Below, in pieces: positions 26,187 to 34,694 of a stretch of DNA of 64,000 bases. The first letter of the stretch is position 1; the number at the start of each line of letters is the position of its first letter. The position numbers and the translations under genes are program-made. This DNA comes from an uncultured Aquimarina sp. Lineage in GTDB: Bacteria > Bacteroidota > Bacteroidia > Flavobacteriales > Flavobacteriaceae. Location of the stretch: positions 930,001 to 994,000 of the forward strand of contig CANMSO010000001.1 in NCBI GenBank assembly GCA_947500545.1. Direction: 5' to 3'. The notes beneath the pieces are model-generated. The model had not been told where the DNA came from, did no database searches, and worked only from the letters and a program-made list of their open reading frames with translations.

Positions 26187-27287
26187 TCATTTTTTAACAA
26201 AACGCTTTGTAACTTTTTCTTTTCCATTAAGTATCGAAATAAAATAAGTTCCAGGCTCTAAACTTTCTAATCCAACTTTATCCCCTTCTATAGTCCCAGA
26301 TCGTATCGTTTTCCCAGATATATCGTTTATCATATAACTCGCTGTACTTTTGTTTGAAAAATCAACTTGAATATATTCATCTGCAGGGTTAGGAAATACT
26401 GTAACAGATAACTTTTGTTGGTTTTCTTGTAGTGATATATTGGCTCTTCTTTCTGAAGAAGCTGACTTCGTTTGAGTCCCGATAATATTAATGGTATAAT
26501 CTTCTACTTCACCATAAGCAAAATCACTATTACATGCCACGGGAGAACCTTCGTACTGTATAGCTACACGCATACGAGTATTGCCTGGTCTCGCTGTATT
26601 CGGAATAAGGAATCTATAAGAAGTACTTTCTTCATATATTAAAGCTAATCCCGATACTACATGTTCTGATTCTTCAAAAATTTTGTTTTGATTAAAATCT
26701 ATCCAAACTCCAAAACTTTCTTCATATGTCATATTAGCGAATCCAGCACTTAATTCAATCGTATTGGATGAACCAATAAGCAGGTTAGCAATTTTATCTG
26801 TATAATCATAATATCCTCCATCTGCACTTGAGGTATTACTAATTTCACCAATACCAACATAATCTATATGTTCAAATGTATCGTCAAAAGAAGATGCTGT
26901 ACAATAGGAGATTACTTCTTCTGTAGTTGTAACGTAAAGAGGATCACTAAAATCTGAATAATTCCCCGACTTATCCAATATTACCATTCTAAATATATAT
27001 GTTGTCTCTGGAGTTAAACCAAAAATAAGAGCATTCGTTTGAGTTCCCGAAAACCAGCCATATACATCATCATTCTGATACAGAATAAAACTATCAATAT
27101 TCGCGCTGTTAATTGATGGAGTCCAAAAAAGCTCTAAATCACTTCCAGCGATATCTGATGCGGTGAAGCTATCTAATATACCGGGGGCTTTATTAGCACT
27201 TATATCATTTAAACACTCATACTTTTCAATCTTTGCATAACCGCTAATGCCAATACAAAATATTAATAAACATAAAACCTTATTCAT
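26187..27287 (-). CDS. T9SS-secreted protein with Fn3 and GEVED domains
   Basis: A 366-residue secreted protein. It has a signal peptide (residues 1-18), a fibronectin-III domain at about 35-125 (DLELFWTPSINSANIDSFILYQND, ending LYVTT), a GEVED domain at about 130-270 with FGVWIDFNQNKIFE, RMRVAIQYEG and the namesake GEVEDYTINI, and a type A T9SS sorting domain at 290-366 (VTVFPNPADEYIQVDF, ending KRFVKK). The protein should cross the outer membrane by T9SS and be attached to the surface or released. No enzyme domain is present, so it is likely adhesive or structural. The downstream nuclease gene has the same C-terminal half, which suggests domain exchange. Confidence 0.85.
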   Translation of the reverse strand: MNKVLCLLIFCIGISGYAKIEKYECLNDISANKAPGILDSFTASDIAGSDLELFWTPSINSANIDSFILYQNDDVYGWFSGTQTNALIFGLTPETTYIFRMVILDKSGNYSDFSDPLYVTTTEEVISYCTASSFDDTFEHIDYVGIGEISNTSSADGGYYDYTDKIANLLIGSSNTIELSAGFANMTYEESFGVWIDFNQNKIFEESEHVVSGLALIYEESTSYRFLIPNTARPGNTRMRVAIQYEGSPVACNSDFAYGEVEDYTINIIGTQTKSASSERRANISLQENQQKLSVTVFPNPADEYIQVDFSNKSTASYMINDISGKTIRSGTIEGDKVGLESLEPGTYFISILNGKEKVTKRFVKK

Positions 27288-27426
27288 GATTTACTTTTTT
27301 TAGTTCGATTCGGCGAAAGTAAAAATAAGTCAATGATAAAACAGTTCAGATTTTATTACTAGAGGCAAATGTTTTGTAAATAGCTTCATTATTAAATAAT
27401 TAGGTATTTATTAGTATTTAAAAAAA

Positions 27427-27455
27427 GAAACCCCGCAAAATGCGAGGTTTCTTTT
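27427..27455 (-). terminator. Intrinsic terminator after the secreted nuclease gene
   Basis: GAAACCCCGC and GCGAGGTTTC (27427-27436, 27442-27451) form a 10-bp stem with one mismatch and an AAAAT loop. On the minus strand a seven-T run follows, as expected for the nuclease transcript; four Ts follow on the + strand. Confidence 0.8.
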
Positions 27456-27477
27456 ATATAAAATTTAATCAAGAATC

Positions 27478-30339
27478 TTATTTGATCATTACTTTTTCAG
27501 AAATACTTCGTCTACCATCAGAAACTGTAACAAAATACAATCCAGGCGCTAACCCGTCTAATGTAACATTATTTCGTGTTACTGTTCCAGACTTAACTAC
27601 GTTACCCTGTAGGTTAGTCAAAACATAACTAGCTTTACGATCATCTGCCAAATTGAATTGAATAACGTTTTTAGCTGGATTAGGGAACGTTTTTAAATCA
27701 AATATTTTTCCTTCGTTACCTAATTCTCCATCTATTTTCATTTGAGATAATCCATTGGCTCTCGCAGAAGAACTAATATTTATAGTATAATCTTCTACTT
27801 CCCCATAACCAAATGTTTCACAAGCCGTTGGCGCTCCGTTCCATTTCATAGAAACACGCATTCTTGTATTACCAGAAAGCGCTGTAGAAGGCACTGTAAA
27901 GTTATATGATAAATTACCAGAGTTTGAAGTAGATCCTGTCACAACTTTCTCTGATGATTCAAAGGTTCCGTTTTTATTAAAATCGATCCAAACTCCCCAA
28001 TGTTCTGTATAAGATGCACTTCTGAAACCAATACTTAATACAATAGTATTGGATCCATATGATACATTTCCTATTTGAGTTGTAAAATCCCCATAACCTC
28101 CATTTGCTACAGTAGCATTTGAAATTCCGCCAAGTCCAACAAAATCAATATATTCATAACTAACATTGTTTCCTTTTGAAGAACAATAAGTAAGTACAAC
28201 ATCTTGAGTAGTAACATTTATAGCGTTACTAAATGCTGAAGTATTTCCGGAAGCATCATATGCATTTACTGTAAATGTATAACCAGTTCCAGGGCTTAAA
28301 CCAGAAACATCATAATTAATGCCTGAAGTTGCTACTAAGAAAACACCATCTTGATAAACATTATAACCAACTACGCCAACATTATCAGTAGATGAAGACC
28401 ATGATAAGCTTGTATTTGTTTGTCCTGTGTTAGAAGCAACCAGATTGGTAGGCACTGTTGGTGCTTGAGTATCTGTAGTCGCCAATGTTGTTACACTAAT
28501 AGAATTGCTTGAAGCTGATGTATTACCCGAAGCATCATAAGCATTTACTTCAAAAGCATAAGTCGTTCCCGCGGTCAAACCAGAAACATCATAACTAGTT
28601 CCTGAAGTTGCCACTATGAAAGTACCATTTTGATAAACATTGTATCCAGCAACACCAACATTATCTGTAGAAGAAGACCAGGATAAGCGTGTATTTGTTT
28701 GTCCAGTATTAGAAGCAGCCAAATTTGCAGGTATTGTTGGAGCCTGTGTATCTGGACTAGTTCCTCCTCCATTGAAAGTGTGACTTCCCAAGTCATCAAA
28801 AGTATTTTGAGCATATGAATCCCACTCTGCTGTAGTATAGGTCGAATTAGGTGAAGATATATCTCCCTTTCTTCTTAATGTAACGTCCTTTGCAAAATTT
28901 GAAGATCCACCATTAAAAGTTCCGACAATATCAATCAAAACATCATTTTTGAATAATCCTACAGGGTCATTACCATTAAAACTCATTGCTCCAGAACTGG
29001 ATGTAATATCCGCTACATTCTTAATAGCCGTAGATGCTGAACTATTTGCAACCACATAAACATCATTATTAGCCAATGTTCCAGAAAGGTTAAGCGTACC
29101 CGACCAAGCTCCGGCTCCATTGGTTTGTCTTTTAATAGAGTACCCAGAAAGATTTACTGAAGCGCCTGTATTGTTTGCTATCTCCAAGGCTTTATTATTA
29201 GAAGAACCTTCTATATATTCAGAAAAGAATAGTGCATCTGCTACACCACCTCCGCCTCCAGAAGTATTATCTTGAGTTGTTACATTAATTATATTACTAG
29301 CGGCAGATACATTTCCCGCAGCATCTCTTGCTTTTACAGAAAAAGTATAGCTTGTATTTGCTGTTAAACCAGCTACGGTATAGTTTGTTGATGCTGCGGA
29401 TCCTATAAACCCTCCATCTTGATATACAAAATATCCCGTCACTCCTACATTATCACTTGATGCATTCCAAGATAGTACCGTTGATACTTCTGTAGTACTA
29501 TTTGCTACTAGACTTGATGGAGCTGCTGGTACTATTGTATCGGCACCACCACCAGTATTACCAAATCTATCTTCGGCTTGAGGGCCTCCCCAAATCTGCG
29601 TTGCAAATGCTGGATTATCAATAAAAGGATTTCTGTTACCTTGTATATTTTCTAGCAATGGATTACGTTGTAATTCCAGTTGTGAAACAGGGTCTTCTGC
29701 ATTCCACTCCAAAAATAACTGAAGCATATTTGCGTCATTTGCAGAAACAGTTCCTACTCCTACATTTGTAGGTAAGCAACGATTACTATAACGTATATAA
29801 ACATACATCATCATACGTGCAACATCTCCTTTCCATTCATCTCCTGGATACCAGTGTCCTTGAGACGTAGGTCCAGAATTTCCAGAACCATCAGCAAATT
29901 TTCTACTTCCTCTAGACGAGTTACGTTGCACATCTGTAGGTCTTAAATGATGTGCATCTGCACCAGGCCCTTCTGTACCCAAATTTGGGTTACCTAAAGA
30001 CTTAGGGTATGTATGTTCTCTGTTCCAATCTGTAGAGCCTCCCCCATTATTATCAACTCCTCTGGTTCTATCGGTAGTAGAATTTCCATCTGTATCACTA
30101 TATCCATAAAGTAAAATCACTTTTGATGGATCATTTATATCTAAATCTGTTTGTTTTAATGTTTCCCATACTCCTGGTGTATAGGTAAGAAAAGTAGTAT
30201 GTGTATTGGTAACTTTGGTCCCCAGTTCACTTTTTAAGGCATCCCCGGATAAATTAAGATTAACGTCATTGTAATACGTTGGCACTTGACTATACCCAAT
30301 AGCGGATATAATCAAAGCGAATAGTAGTAATTTTTTCAT
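27478..30339 (-). CDS. T9SS-secreted endonuclease I family nuclease, multidomain
   Basis: A 953-residue secreted nuclease. Residues 1-17 are a signal peptide; about 20-255 is an endonuclease I / EndA domain with NREHTYPKSLG (metal-binding His) and GADAHHLRPTDVQRNSSRG; about 270-355 is Fn3; about 365-525 is a lamin-tail domain (ALFFSEYIEGSSNNKALEI); 530-620 and 625-715 are two near-identical Fn3 domains; 720-855 is GEVED (GEVEDYTINI); 870-953 is a type A T9SS sorting domain (FPNPAKNVIQF). It should degrade extracellular DNA or RNA for phosphate or nutrients or in biofilms. Full length, no frameshift. Confidence 0.93.
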   Translation of the reverse strand: MKKLLLFALIISAIGYSQVPTYYNDVNLNLSGDALKSELGTKVTNTHTTFLTYTPGVWETLKQTDLDINDPSKVILLYGYSDTDGNSTTDRTRGVDNNGGGSTDWNREHTYPKSLGNPNLGTEGPGADAHHLRPTDVQRNSSRGSRKFADGSGNSGPTSQGHWYPGDEWKGDVARMMMYVYIRYSNRCLPTNVGVGTVSANDANMLQLFLEWNAEDPVSQLELQRNPLLENIQGNRNPFIDNPAFATQIWGGPQAEDRFGNTGGGADTIVPAAPSSLVANSTTEVSTVLSWNASSDNVGVTGYFVYQDGGFIGSAASTNYTVAGLTANTSYTFSVKARDAAGNVSAASNIINVTTQDNTSGGGGGVADALFFSEYIEGSSNNKALEIANNTGASVNLSGYSIKRQTNGAGAWSGTLNLSGTLANNDVYVVANSSASTAIKNVADITSSSGAMSFNGNDPVGLFKNDVLIDIVGTFNGGSSNFAKDVTLRRKGDISSPNSTYTTAEWDSYAQNTFDDLGSHTFNGGGTSPDTQAPTIPANLAASNTGQTNTRLSWSSSTDNVGVAGYNVYQNGTFIVATSGTSYDVSGLTAGTTYAFEVNAYDASGNTSASSNSISVTTLATTDTQAPTVPTNLVASNTGQTNTSLSWSSSTDNVGVVGYNVYQDGVFLVATSGINYDVSGLSPGTGYTFTVNAYDASGNTSAFSNAINVTTQDVVLTYCSSKGNNVSYEYIDFVGLGGISNATVANGGYGDFTTQIGNVSYGSNTIVLSIGFRSASYTEHWGVWIDFNKNGTFESSEKVVTGSTSNSGNLSYNFTVPSTALSGNTRMRVSMKWNGAPTACETFGYGEVEDYTINISSSARANGLSQMKIDGELGNEGKIFDLKTFPNPAKNVIQFNLADDRKASYVLTNLQGNVVKSGTVTRNNVTLDGLAPGLYFVTVSDGRRSISEKVMIK
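28200..28750 (-). repeat. Tandem Fn3-encoding repeat, period 279 bp
   Basis: Two adjacent units (about 28200-28478 and 28479-28750) inside the nuclease gene are highly similar at DNA level; for example AAGCATCATA starts at both 28251 and 28530. They encode the second and third Fn3 domains, which share NTGQTNT and SWSSSTDNVGV. This is a recent in-frame domain duplication. Confidence 0.8.
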
Positions 30340-30699
30340 TGTTGTGTTGTGAGTTAGTATATTCCGCTTAAATTAACTGAGCCGAAGCTAAAATTATTTT
30401 ACCAAAAATACCAGAGTCAAATGTTACTAAATGGTTATGTACTATGTTGATAATCCAACATTTACATACATTAACCAGTATAAAATATTAAGTATTAGAG
30501 GTTTACAAATTTTAACAGTTGTTAATAAGTTATTTCTTACACAGACTATCAGAATTATACTTCTTTTTACACTTTTCACCGTTGATAAACATCAATTTTA
30601 ACAAATACAAAAACACCGTACTTATTCTGTGGTTTTTAATCAATTGATTCACAATAATTTACATTAAATTTAAGTGCCAACTTAAATATATTACACAAA
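30340..30699. other. 360-base divergent intergenic region
   Basis: AT-rich gap between the nuclease and the peptide genes. It holds the peptide promoter (30644-30672) and presumably the nuclease promoter near 30370-30420, for which no good TTG / TAnnTTTG pair was found. No convincing ORF, RNA or repeat seen. Confidence 0.5.
30644..30672 (+). promoter_or_regulatory. Promoter of the cysteine-rich peptide pair
   Basis: TTG (30644-30646), 18 bases, TAAATTTA (30665-30672): one mismatch from TAnnTTTG, 28 bases before the first ATG. Confidence 0.5.
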
Positions 30700-30885
30700 A
30701 TGAAAAAAATCTTAAACCTAACTGGGGTTCAAAAGCTAAGTAAAGAACAACAAAAACAAGTTAAAGGAGCGTTCTTTAGAGCACCTTGTTGTCCATCTGG
30801 CAGTGGTTGCCTTGTCAATTGGGGTGGTCAACCTTCCTGTGAACCAGGATACTGCGACCGATGGGGACGCTGCATATTTTTGTAA
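30700..30885 (+). CDS. Cysteine-rich peptide with GG-type leader (copy 1)
   Basis: A 61-residue precursor. Residues 1-24 are a charged amphipathic leader (MKKILNLTGVQKLSKEQQ, then KQVKGA) of the kind found on Bacteroidota bacteriocin-like and natural-product precursors cut by C39 peptidases after GG or GA. The core of about 37 residues has six cysteines: an adjacent CC pair, then SGC, SCEPG, YC and a final RCIF. The second copy has the same order and the same CEPG and CIF motifs. No C39 transporter, radical SAM or lanthipeptide enzyme is nearby, so processing would occur in trans. Function (antimicrobial, signal or metal-binding) is not known. Confidence 0.75.
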   Translation: MKKILNLTGVQKLSKEQQKQVKGAFFRAPCCPSGSGCLVNWGGQPSCEPGYCDRWGRCIFL

Positions 30886-30922
30886 AAATAGATTGAAGTG
30901 CTAACCTTTAATATTACACACA

Positions 30923-31129
30923 ATGAAGAAAATTTTGGAATTGAACGGGGTAAAAACACTAAGTAGAGAACAACAAGGACAGATCAAAGGGGCTATGGGG
31001 CACATAAGTTGTTGTCATCCAAACCCCAGAGGCGGTGGTAGAGATTGCCGCATTACTCTTCCAGGCGGATCCAGTTTCTGTGAACCAGGTAGATGTAGAC
31101 AATATGGAGGAGGCTGCATATTTTACTAG
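30923..31129 (+). CDS. Cysteine-rich peptide with GG-type leader (copy 2)
   Basis: A 68-residue paralogue of copy 1, 37 bases downstream. Its leader (MKKILELNGVKTLSREQQ, then GQIKGA) matches at most positions, while the core is more diverged and longer: CC pair, DC, FCEPG, RC and a final GCIF, again six cysteines, with Gly/Arg-rich linkers. The pattern suggests three conserved disulfides or a modified scaffold with variable loops. The 25 bases before its ATG also match those before copy 1, so the duplication included the ribosome-binding region. A strong terminator follows, so the pair forms one short transcript. Confidence 0.75.
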   Translation: MKKILELNGVKTLSREQQGQIKGAMGHISCCHPNPRGGGRDCRITLPGGSSFCEPGRCRQYGGGCIFY

Positions 31130-31150
31130 TTAAACTCTCTAAAACCTTTT

Positions 31151-31184
31151 AAAAAGGTGAACCACCGTGGTTCACCTTTTTTTA
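31151..31184 (+). terminator. Strong terminator after the peptide pair (probably bidirectional)
   Basis: A 13-bp perfect stem, 31151-31163 with 31169-31181 (GGTGAACC pairing GGTTCACC plus the A/T ends), loop ACCGT, then a T-run on the + strand. The A-run on the left allows termination of the convergent ackA transcript too. Confidence 0.88.
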
Positions 31185-31218
31185 TACATCTATATGATAA
31201 ATTGTTTTCCTATTTAAT

Positions 31219-32406
31219 TTAATTGGAAAGCAACTCAAAAGATTGATTAGCAATCTCTACTTCTTCATTAGTAGGAATTACTAGTATTTTTACTTTTGAA
31301 GATGATAAACTAATATCTCTCGCCTCTTTTGATCGAATACCATTCTTTTCTTTATCCAACTCAACCCCTAAAAAGTCCAAGTCTGTACATACCAAATTTC
31401 TAATTACATCAGAGTTTTCTCCAATTCCTGCGGTAAACACAATCGCATCCAATCCATTCATCACTGCTGAATAAGAACCTATAAATTTCTTGATCCTATA
31501 TGCGTTCATTTTTAATGCTAATCTACAATCAGCATTTCCTTTTTCGGCTTCAGATTCAATATCCCGTAGATCACTATACCCTGTAAGTCCAAGCATTCCA
31601 CTTTCCTTTTGTAAAAGTGTATTTACTTCATCTAATGAATATCCTAAAGAATTTACCATGTAAAAGATCACAGATGGGTCGATATCTCCTGATCGCGTTC
31701 CCATAATCAATCCATTCATAGGAGCAAAACCTAAAGTATGATCTATACTCTTACCATCTTTCACTGCAGTCATACTACATCCATTACCTAGGTGGATTGT
31801 TATTATCTTAGATTTTTCCTTTTTCAGAAATTCAATAGCCTTTCCCGAAACATATTTATGGCTGGTTCCGTGAAAACCATATACTCTTATCTTGTTTTCT
31901 TCCAAAAAGACATTAGGAATAGCATATTTGTATGCTTCTACAGGAATTGTTTGATGAAAGGCTGTATCAAATACCGCCACTTGCTTTGCTACCGGAAAAA
32001 TCTCTTCAGATACCAAAATGCCTTGTAGGTTGGCTGGATTATGCAAAGGTGCTAATGCTGAAAGTTTTTCTATCTTTTGTTTTACTTCTTCTGTGATTCC
32101 TACTGTTTCTGCAAAAGTACTACCACCATGCACAACTCTATGACCTACAACTTGAATTTCTGAAGCAGATTGTATCACTCCTACTTCCTTACTCATCAAA
32201 TATGAAGCTATTAATTGCAAACCATCTTTATGATTATCTATACTATCTACCTTTTCTATCTTATTTGTGTCTGTATTATAGCTAATTTTGGCATTTTCTA
32301 AACCTATGCGTTCTACCATTCCTGAACAAACAACATTAGCTTCTGGCATTTGAAATAGTTGGAACTTTATAGATGAACTTCCTGAGTTTAATACAAGTAT
32401 TTGCAT
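31219..32406 (-). CDS. ackA: Acetate kinase
   Basis: A 395-residue kinase making ATP and acetate from acetyl phosphate and ADP (reversible). It begins ILVLNSGSSSIKFQLF, the family N-terminal signature, and has HRVVHGG near 147, the FDTAFHQTIP and YGFHGTSHKYV substrate region, HLGNGCS, MGTRSGDIDP and FTAGIGENS. All are intact and the length is normal. It is downstream of pta by 17 bases, forming the usual operon for overflow acetate metabolism, in the order pta-ackA. Confidence 0.97.
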   Translation of the reverse strand: MQILVLNSGSSSIKFQLFQMPEANVVCSGMVERIGLENAKISYNTDTNKIEKVDSIDNHKDGLQLIASYLMSKEVGVIQSASEIQVVGHRVVHGGSTFAETVGITEEVKQKIEKLSALAPLHNPANLQGILVSEEIFPVAKQVAVFDTAFHQTIPVEAYKYAIPNVFLEENKIRVYGFHGTSHKYVSGKAIEFLKKEKSKIITIHLGNGCSMTAVKDGKSIDHTLGFAPMNGLIMGTRSGDIDPSVIFYMVNSLGYSLDEVNTLLQKESGMLGLTGYSDLRDIESEAEKGNADCRLALKMNAYRIKKFIGSYSAVMNGLDAIVFTAGIGENSDVIRNLVCTDLDFLGVELDKEKNGIRSKEARDISLSSSKVKILVIPTNEEVEIANQSFELLSN

Positions 32407-32423
32407 ATTCTTTTTTTGTCTTT

Positions 32424-34517
32424 TTATAATCCTTGAGCCTGAATTGCTGTAATAATAACAGTATTATATACATCGTCAACAGTGCATCCACGACTTAAAT
32501 CATTAACCGGTTTATTTAGTCCTTGCAGCATAGGTCCGATAGCCAATGCTCCTGTTTCTCGTTGAACTGCTTTATATGTATTATTTCCTGTATTTAGATC
32601 AGGAAATATCAATACACTGGCTTGCCCTGCTACATTAGAATCCGGAAGTTTACTTTGGCCAACTCTCATATCTACAGCTGCATCATATTGTATAGGGCCT
32701 TCAATTTTTAGGTTAGGACGTTTTTCTTTTACAATTGCCGTTGCTTCTCTAACCACCTCTACATCAGCACCCTTTCCGGAATCGCCTGAAGAATAAGATA
32801 ACATTGCAACTTTCGGTTCAATTCCAAAGGCCGCCGCAGATTCTGAAGATGAAATTGCAATTTCTGCCAGCTCTTCTGCATTAGGATTTGGGTTTATTGC
32901 ACAATCACCAAAAACTGAAACACGATCCTCTAAACACATAAAAAATACTGAGGAAACGACTTTGACATTTGGTTTTGTTTTAATAAACTGCAATGCTGGT
33001 CTAATCGTATGTTGTGTTGTATGCACTGCCCCAGAAACCATACCATCTGCATGACCCTTATGGATCATCATCGTTCCAAAATAAGACACATCTGCCATCA
33101 TATCTTTGGCCATATCATGATTTACATTTTTATGCTTACGCAATTCATAAAATGTATTTACATAGTCATCATAAAAAGGTGACTCAGTAGGAAAGACAAT
33201 GTTTACCTTATCAAAATCGATAGGGATATCCAGTTTTATTGCTTTACTTTTAATTTTCTTCTCATTTCCAATTAAAGTAATATCCACCACATTTGAAGCT
33301 AATAATCTAGATGTAGCTCTCAAAATTCTCTCATCAGATCCTTCGGGAAGTACAATATGCTTCTTATGTTGTAACGCTCTCCTTAGCAAGTTGTACTGAA
33401 ACATACGAGGTGTTAAGCCTTCAGATTTGAAAGTAATTAACTTATCAGCAAGACGATCTTCATTTACATATTTTTCAAAAGTACTTATAGATGTATCTAT
33501 TTTTTGCAAGTTATCCACATAAATTCTAGATCTAATTGCTCCTATTTGATTTGTTATTGAAAACGTACCACTAGGTACAGATATAATTGGAAATGATAAC
33601 GAAACTCCTTCTATAAGTTTTAATATTGGTTTTTCTGGAATAATTCCTCCGGTAAGGATTATTCCAGAAATCTTTGGATAATTATCTGAAATATTTGCTT
33701 GTAATACTCCAAGAATGATATCAGCACGATCTCCTGGGGTTATTACCAAACTATTATCTTTTAGATGCGTAAGATAATTACGCAATTGCATGGCACCAAC
33801 TCCAAAGCTTCCTGCCTGATTGTTCAAAAACTCCTTACCAAAAAGTATAGTGCCATCAAGTTCATTTACAATTTCTTTTATTGTTGGATTAATAAGGGAG
33901 TTCACCTTTGGTATTATGATCCTGTCAACATTATCCCCAAAACTTTGTTGAAAAGCGGCTTCTAATTTTTCTTCACAACCTGGAGTTACTTTGTTAGAAA
34001 CCATTGCCAAAACTTCAACATCCTTACCATTGAAAGTGTCAAAAGCTAATTTTAGATTACCTACAATCTCCTCATTTTTCTTGTCAATACCGCTAGAAAC
34101 AATTACCGCAGGGATACCTAAGTTTTTTGCAATAATTACATTGATATCAAACTCTATAATTGTACCTTCATCAGAGAAATCGGTACCTTCTACTAATATA
34201 AAATCGAACTTTTCCTCTAGGTTCTTATATTTTCGAATGATTTCATCAATAATTTCACCTGATTTACCTTGATTGTATTTCTGTAATACTTCGCTCCTGG
34301 TAAAAGCATAGGCTTTTTTGAAATTGATATCTAACTCAAAATGGGATATTACGGTATTGATATGATTATCTACTTCACCCTCTTTAGGGTCATCAATAAT
34401 GGGTCTGAAGTATCCTACCCTGGCAACCTTACCAAGAAGCATACGCATCATACCTAAAACTACAATAGACTTACCACTATTAGGCTCAATAGTAGCAATA
34501 TAAACAGCTTTGCTCAT
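32424..34517 (-). CDS. pta: Phosphate acetyltransferase (long, DRTGG-containing form)
   Basis: A 697-residue enzyme converting acetyl-CoA and phosphate to acetyl phosphate. The N-terminal P-loop-like domain (AAA_26; IATIEPNSGKS near the start) and a DRTGG-type middle domain precede the catalytic PTA_PTB domain from about residue 375 (FQYNLLRRA to the end), which has GSDERILRATS, MVSGAVHTT, CAINPNPNAEELAEIA and YSSGDSGKG. The ATG at 34517 is preferred to 34556 because the -7 element TATCTTTG lies at 34545-34538. First gene of the pta-ackA operon. Confidence 0.96.
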   Translation of the reverse strand: MSKAVYIATIEPNSGKSIVVLGMMRMLLGKVARVGYFRPIIDDPKEGEVDNHINTVISHFELDINFKKAYAFTRSEVLQKYNQGKSGEIIDEIIRKYKNLEEKFDFILVEGTDFSDEGTIIEFDINVIIAKNLGIPAVIVSSGIDKKNEEIVGNLKLAFDTFNGKDVEVLAMVSNKVTPGCEEKLEAAFQQSFGDNVDRIIIPKVNSLINPTIKEIVNELDGTILFGKEFLNNQAGSFGVGAMQLRNYLTHLKDNSLVITPGDRADIILGVLQANISDNYPKISGIILTGGIIPEKPILKLIEGVSLSFPIISVPSGTFSITNQIGAIRSRIYVDNLQKIDTSISTFEKYVNEDRLADKLITFKSEGLTPRMFQYNLLRRALQHKKHIVLPEGSDERILRATSRLLASNVVDITLIGNEKKIKSKAIKLDIPIDFDKVNIVFPTESPFYDDYVNTFYELRKHKNVNHDMAKDMMADVSYFGTMMIHKGHADGMVSGAVHTTQHTIRPALQFIKTKPNVKVVSSVFFMCLEDRVSVFGDCAINPNPNAEELAEIAISSSESAAAFGIEPKVAMLSYSSGDSGKGADVEVVREATAIVKEKRPNLKIEGPIQYDAAVDMRVGQSKLPDSNVAGQASVLIFPDLNTGNNTYKAVQRETGALAIGPMLQGLNKPVNDLSRGCTVDDVYNTVIITAIQAQGL

Positions 34518-34537
34518 GTACATGAATTTGGTTAGCG

Positions 34538-34545
34538 CAAAGATA
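34538..34545 (-). promoter_or_regulatory. pta -7 element
   Basis: TATCTTTG on the minus strand, an exact TAnnTTTG match 21 bases upstream of the preferred start. No TTG lies at the usual distance. Confidence 0.45.
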
Positions 34546-34634
34546 CGCCAATGCACTAATTTAACATAAAATTACAAGGCAATAAAACATCTTTATACCA
34601 GACTATTATAATATTAACATTTTCGTTTTAAAAT

Positions 34635-34670
34635 CAATAAAAAAAGGTTCAGAAAAACTCTAAACCTTTT
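34635..34670 (-). terminator. Terminator after the DUF2911 gene
   Basis: AAAAGGTT (34642-34649) pairs with AACCTTTT (34663-34670), with an AGA/TCT extension across one mismatch. On the minus strand the stem is followed by a seven-T run. Confidence 0.75.
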
Positions 34671-34694
34671 AATAATTACTTTTAATTTTGACTT

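Noticed and set aside
34518..34556. Upstream ATG for pta
   Set aside because: It lies upstream of the TATCTTTG element and adds residues unlike the family start.
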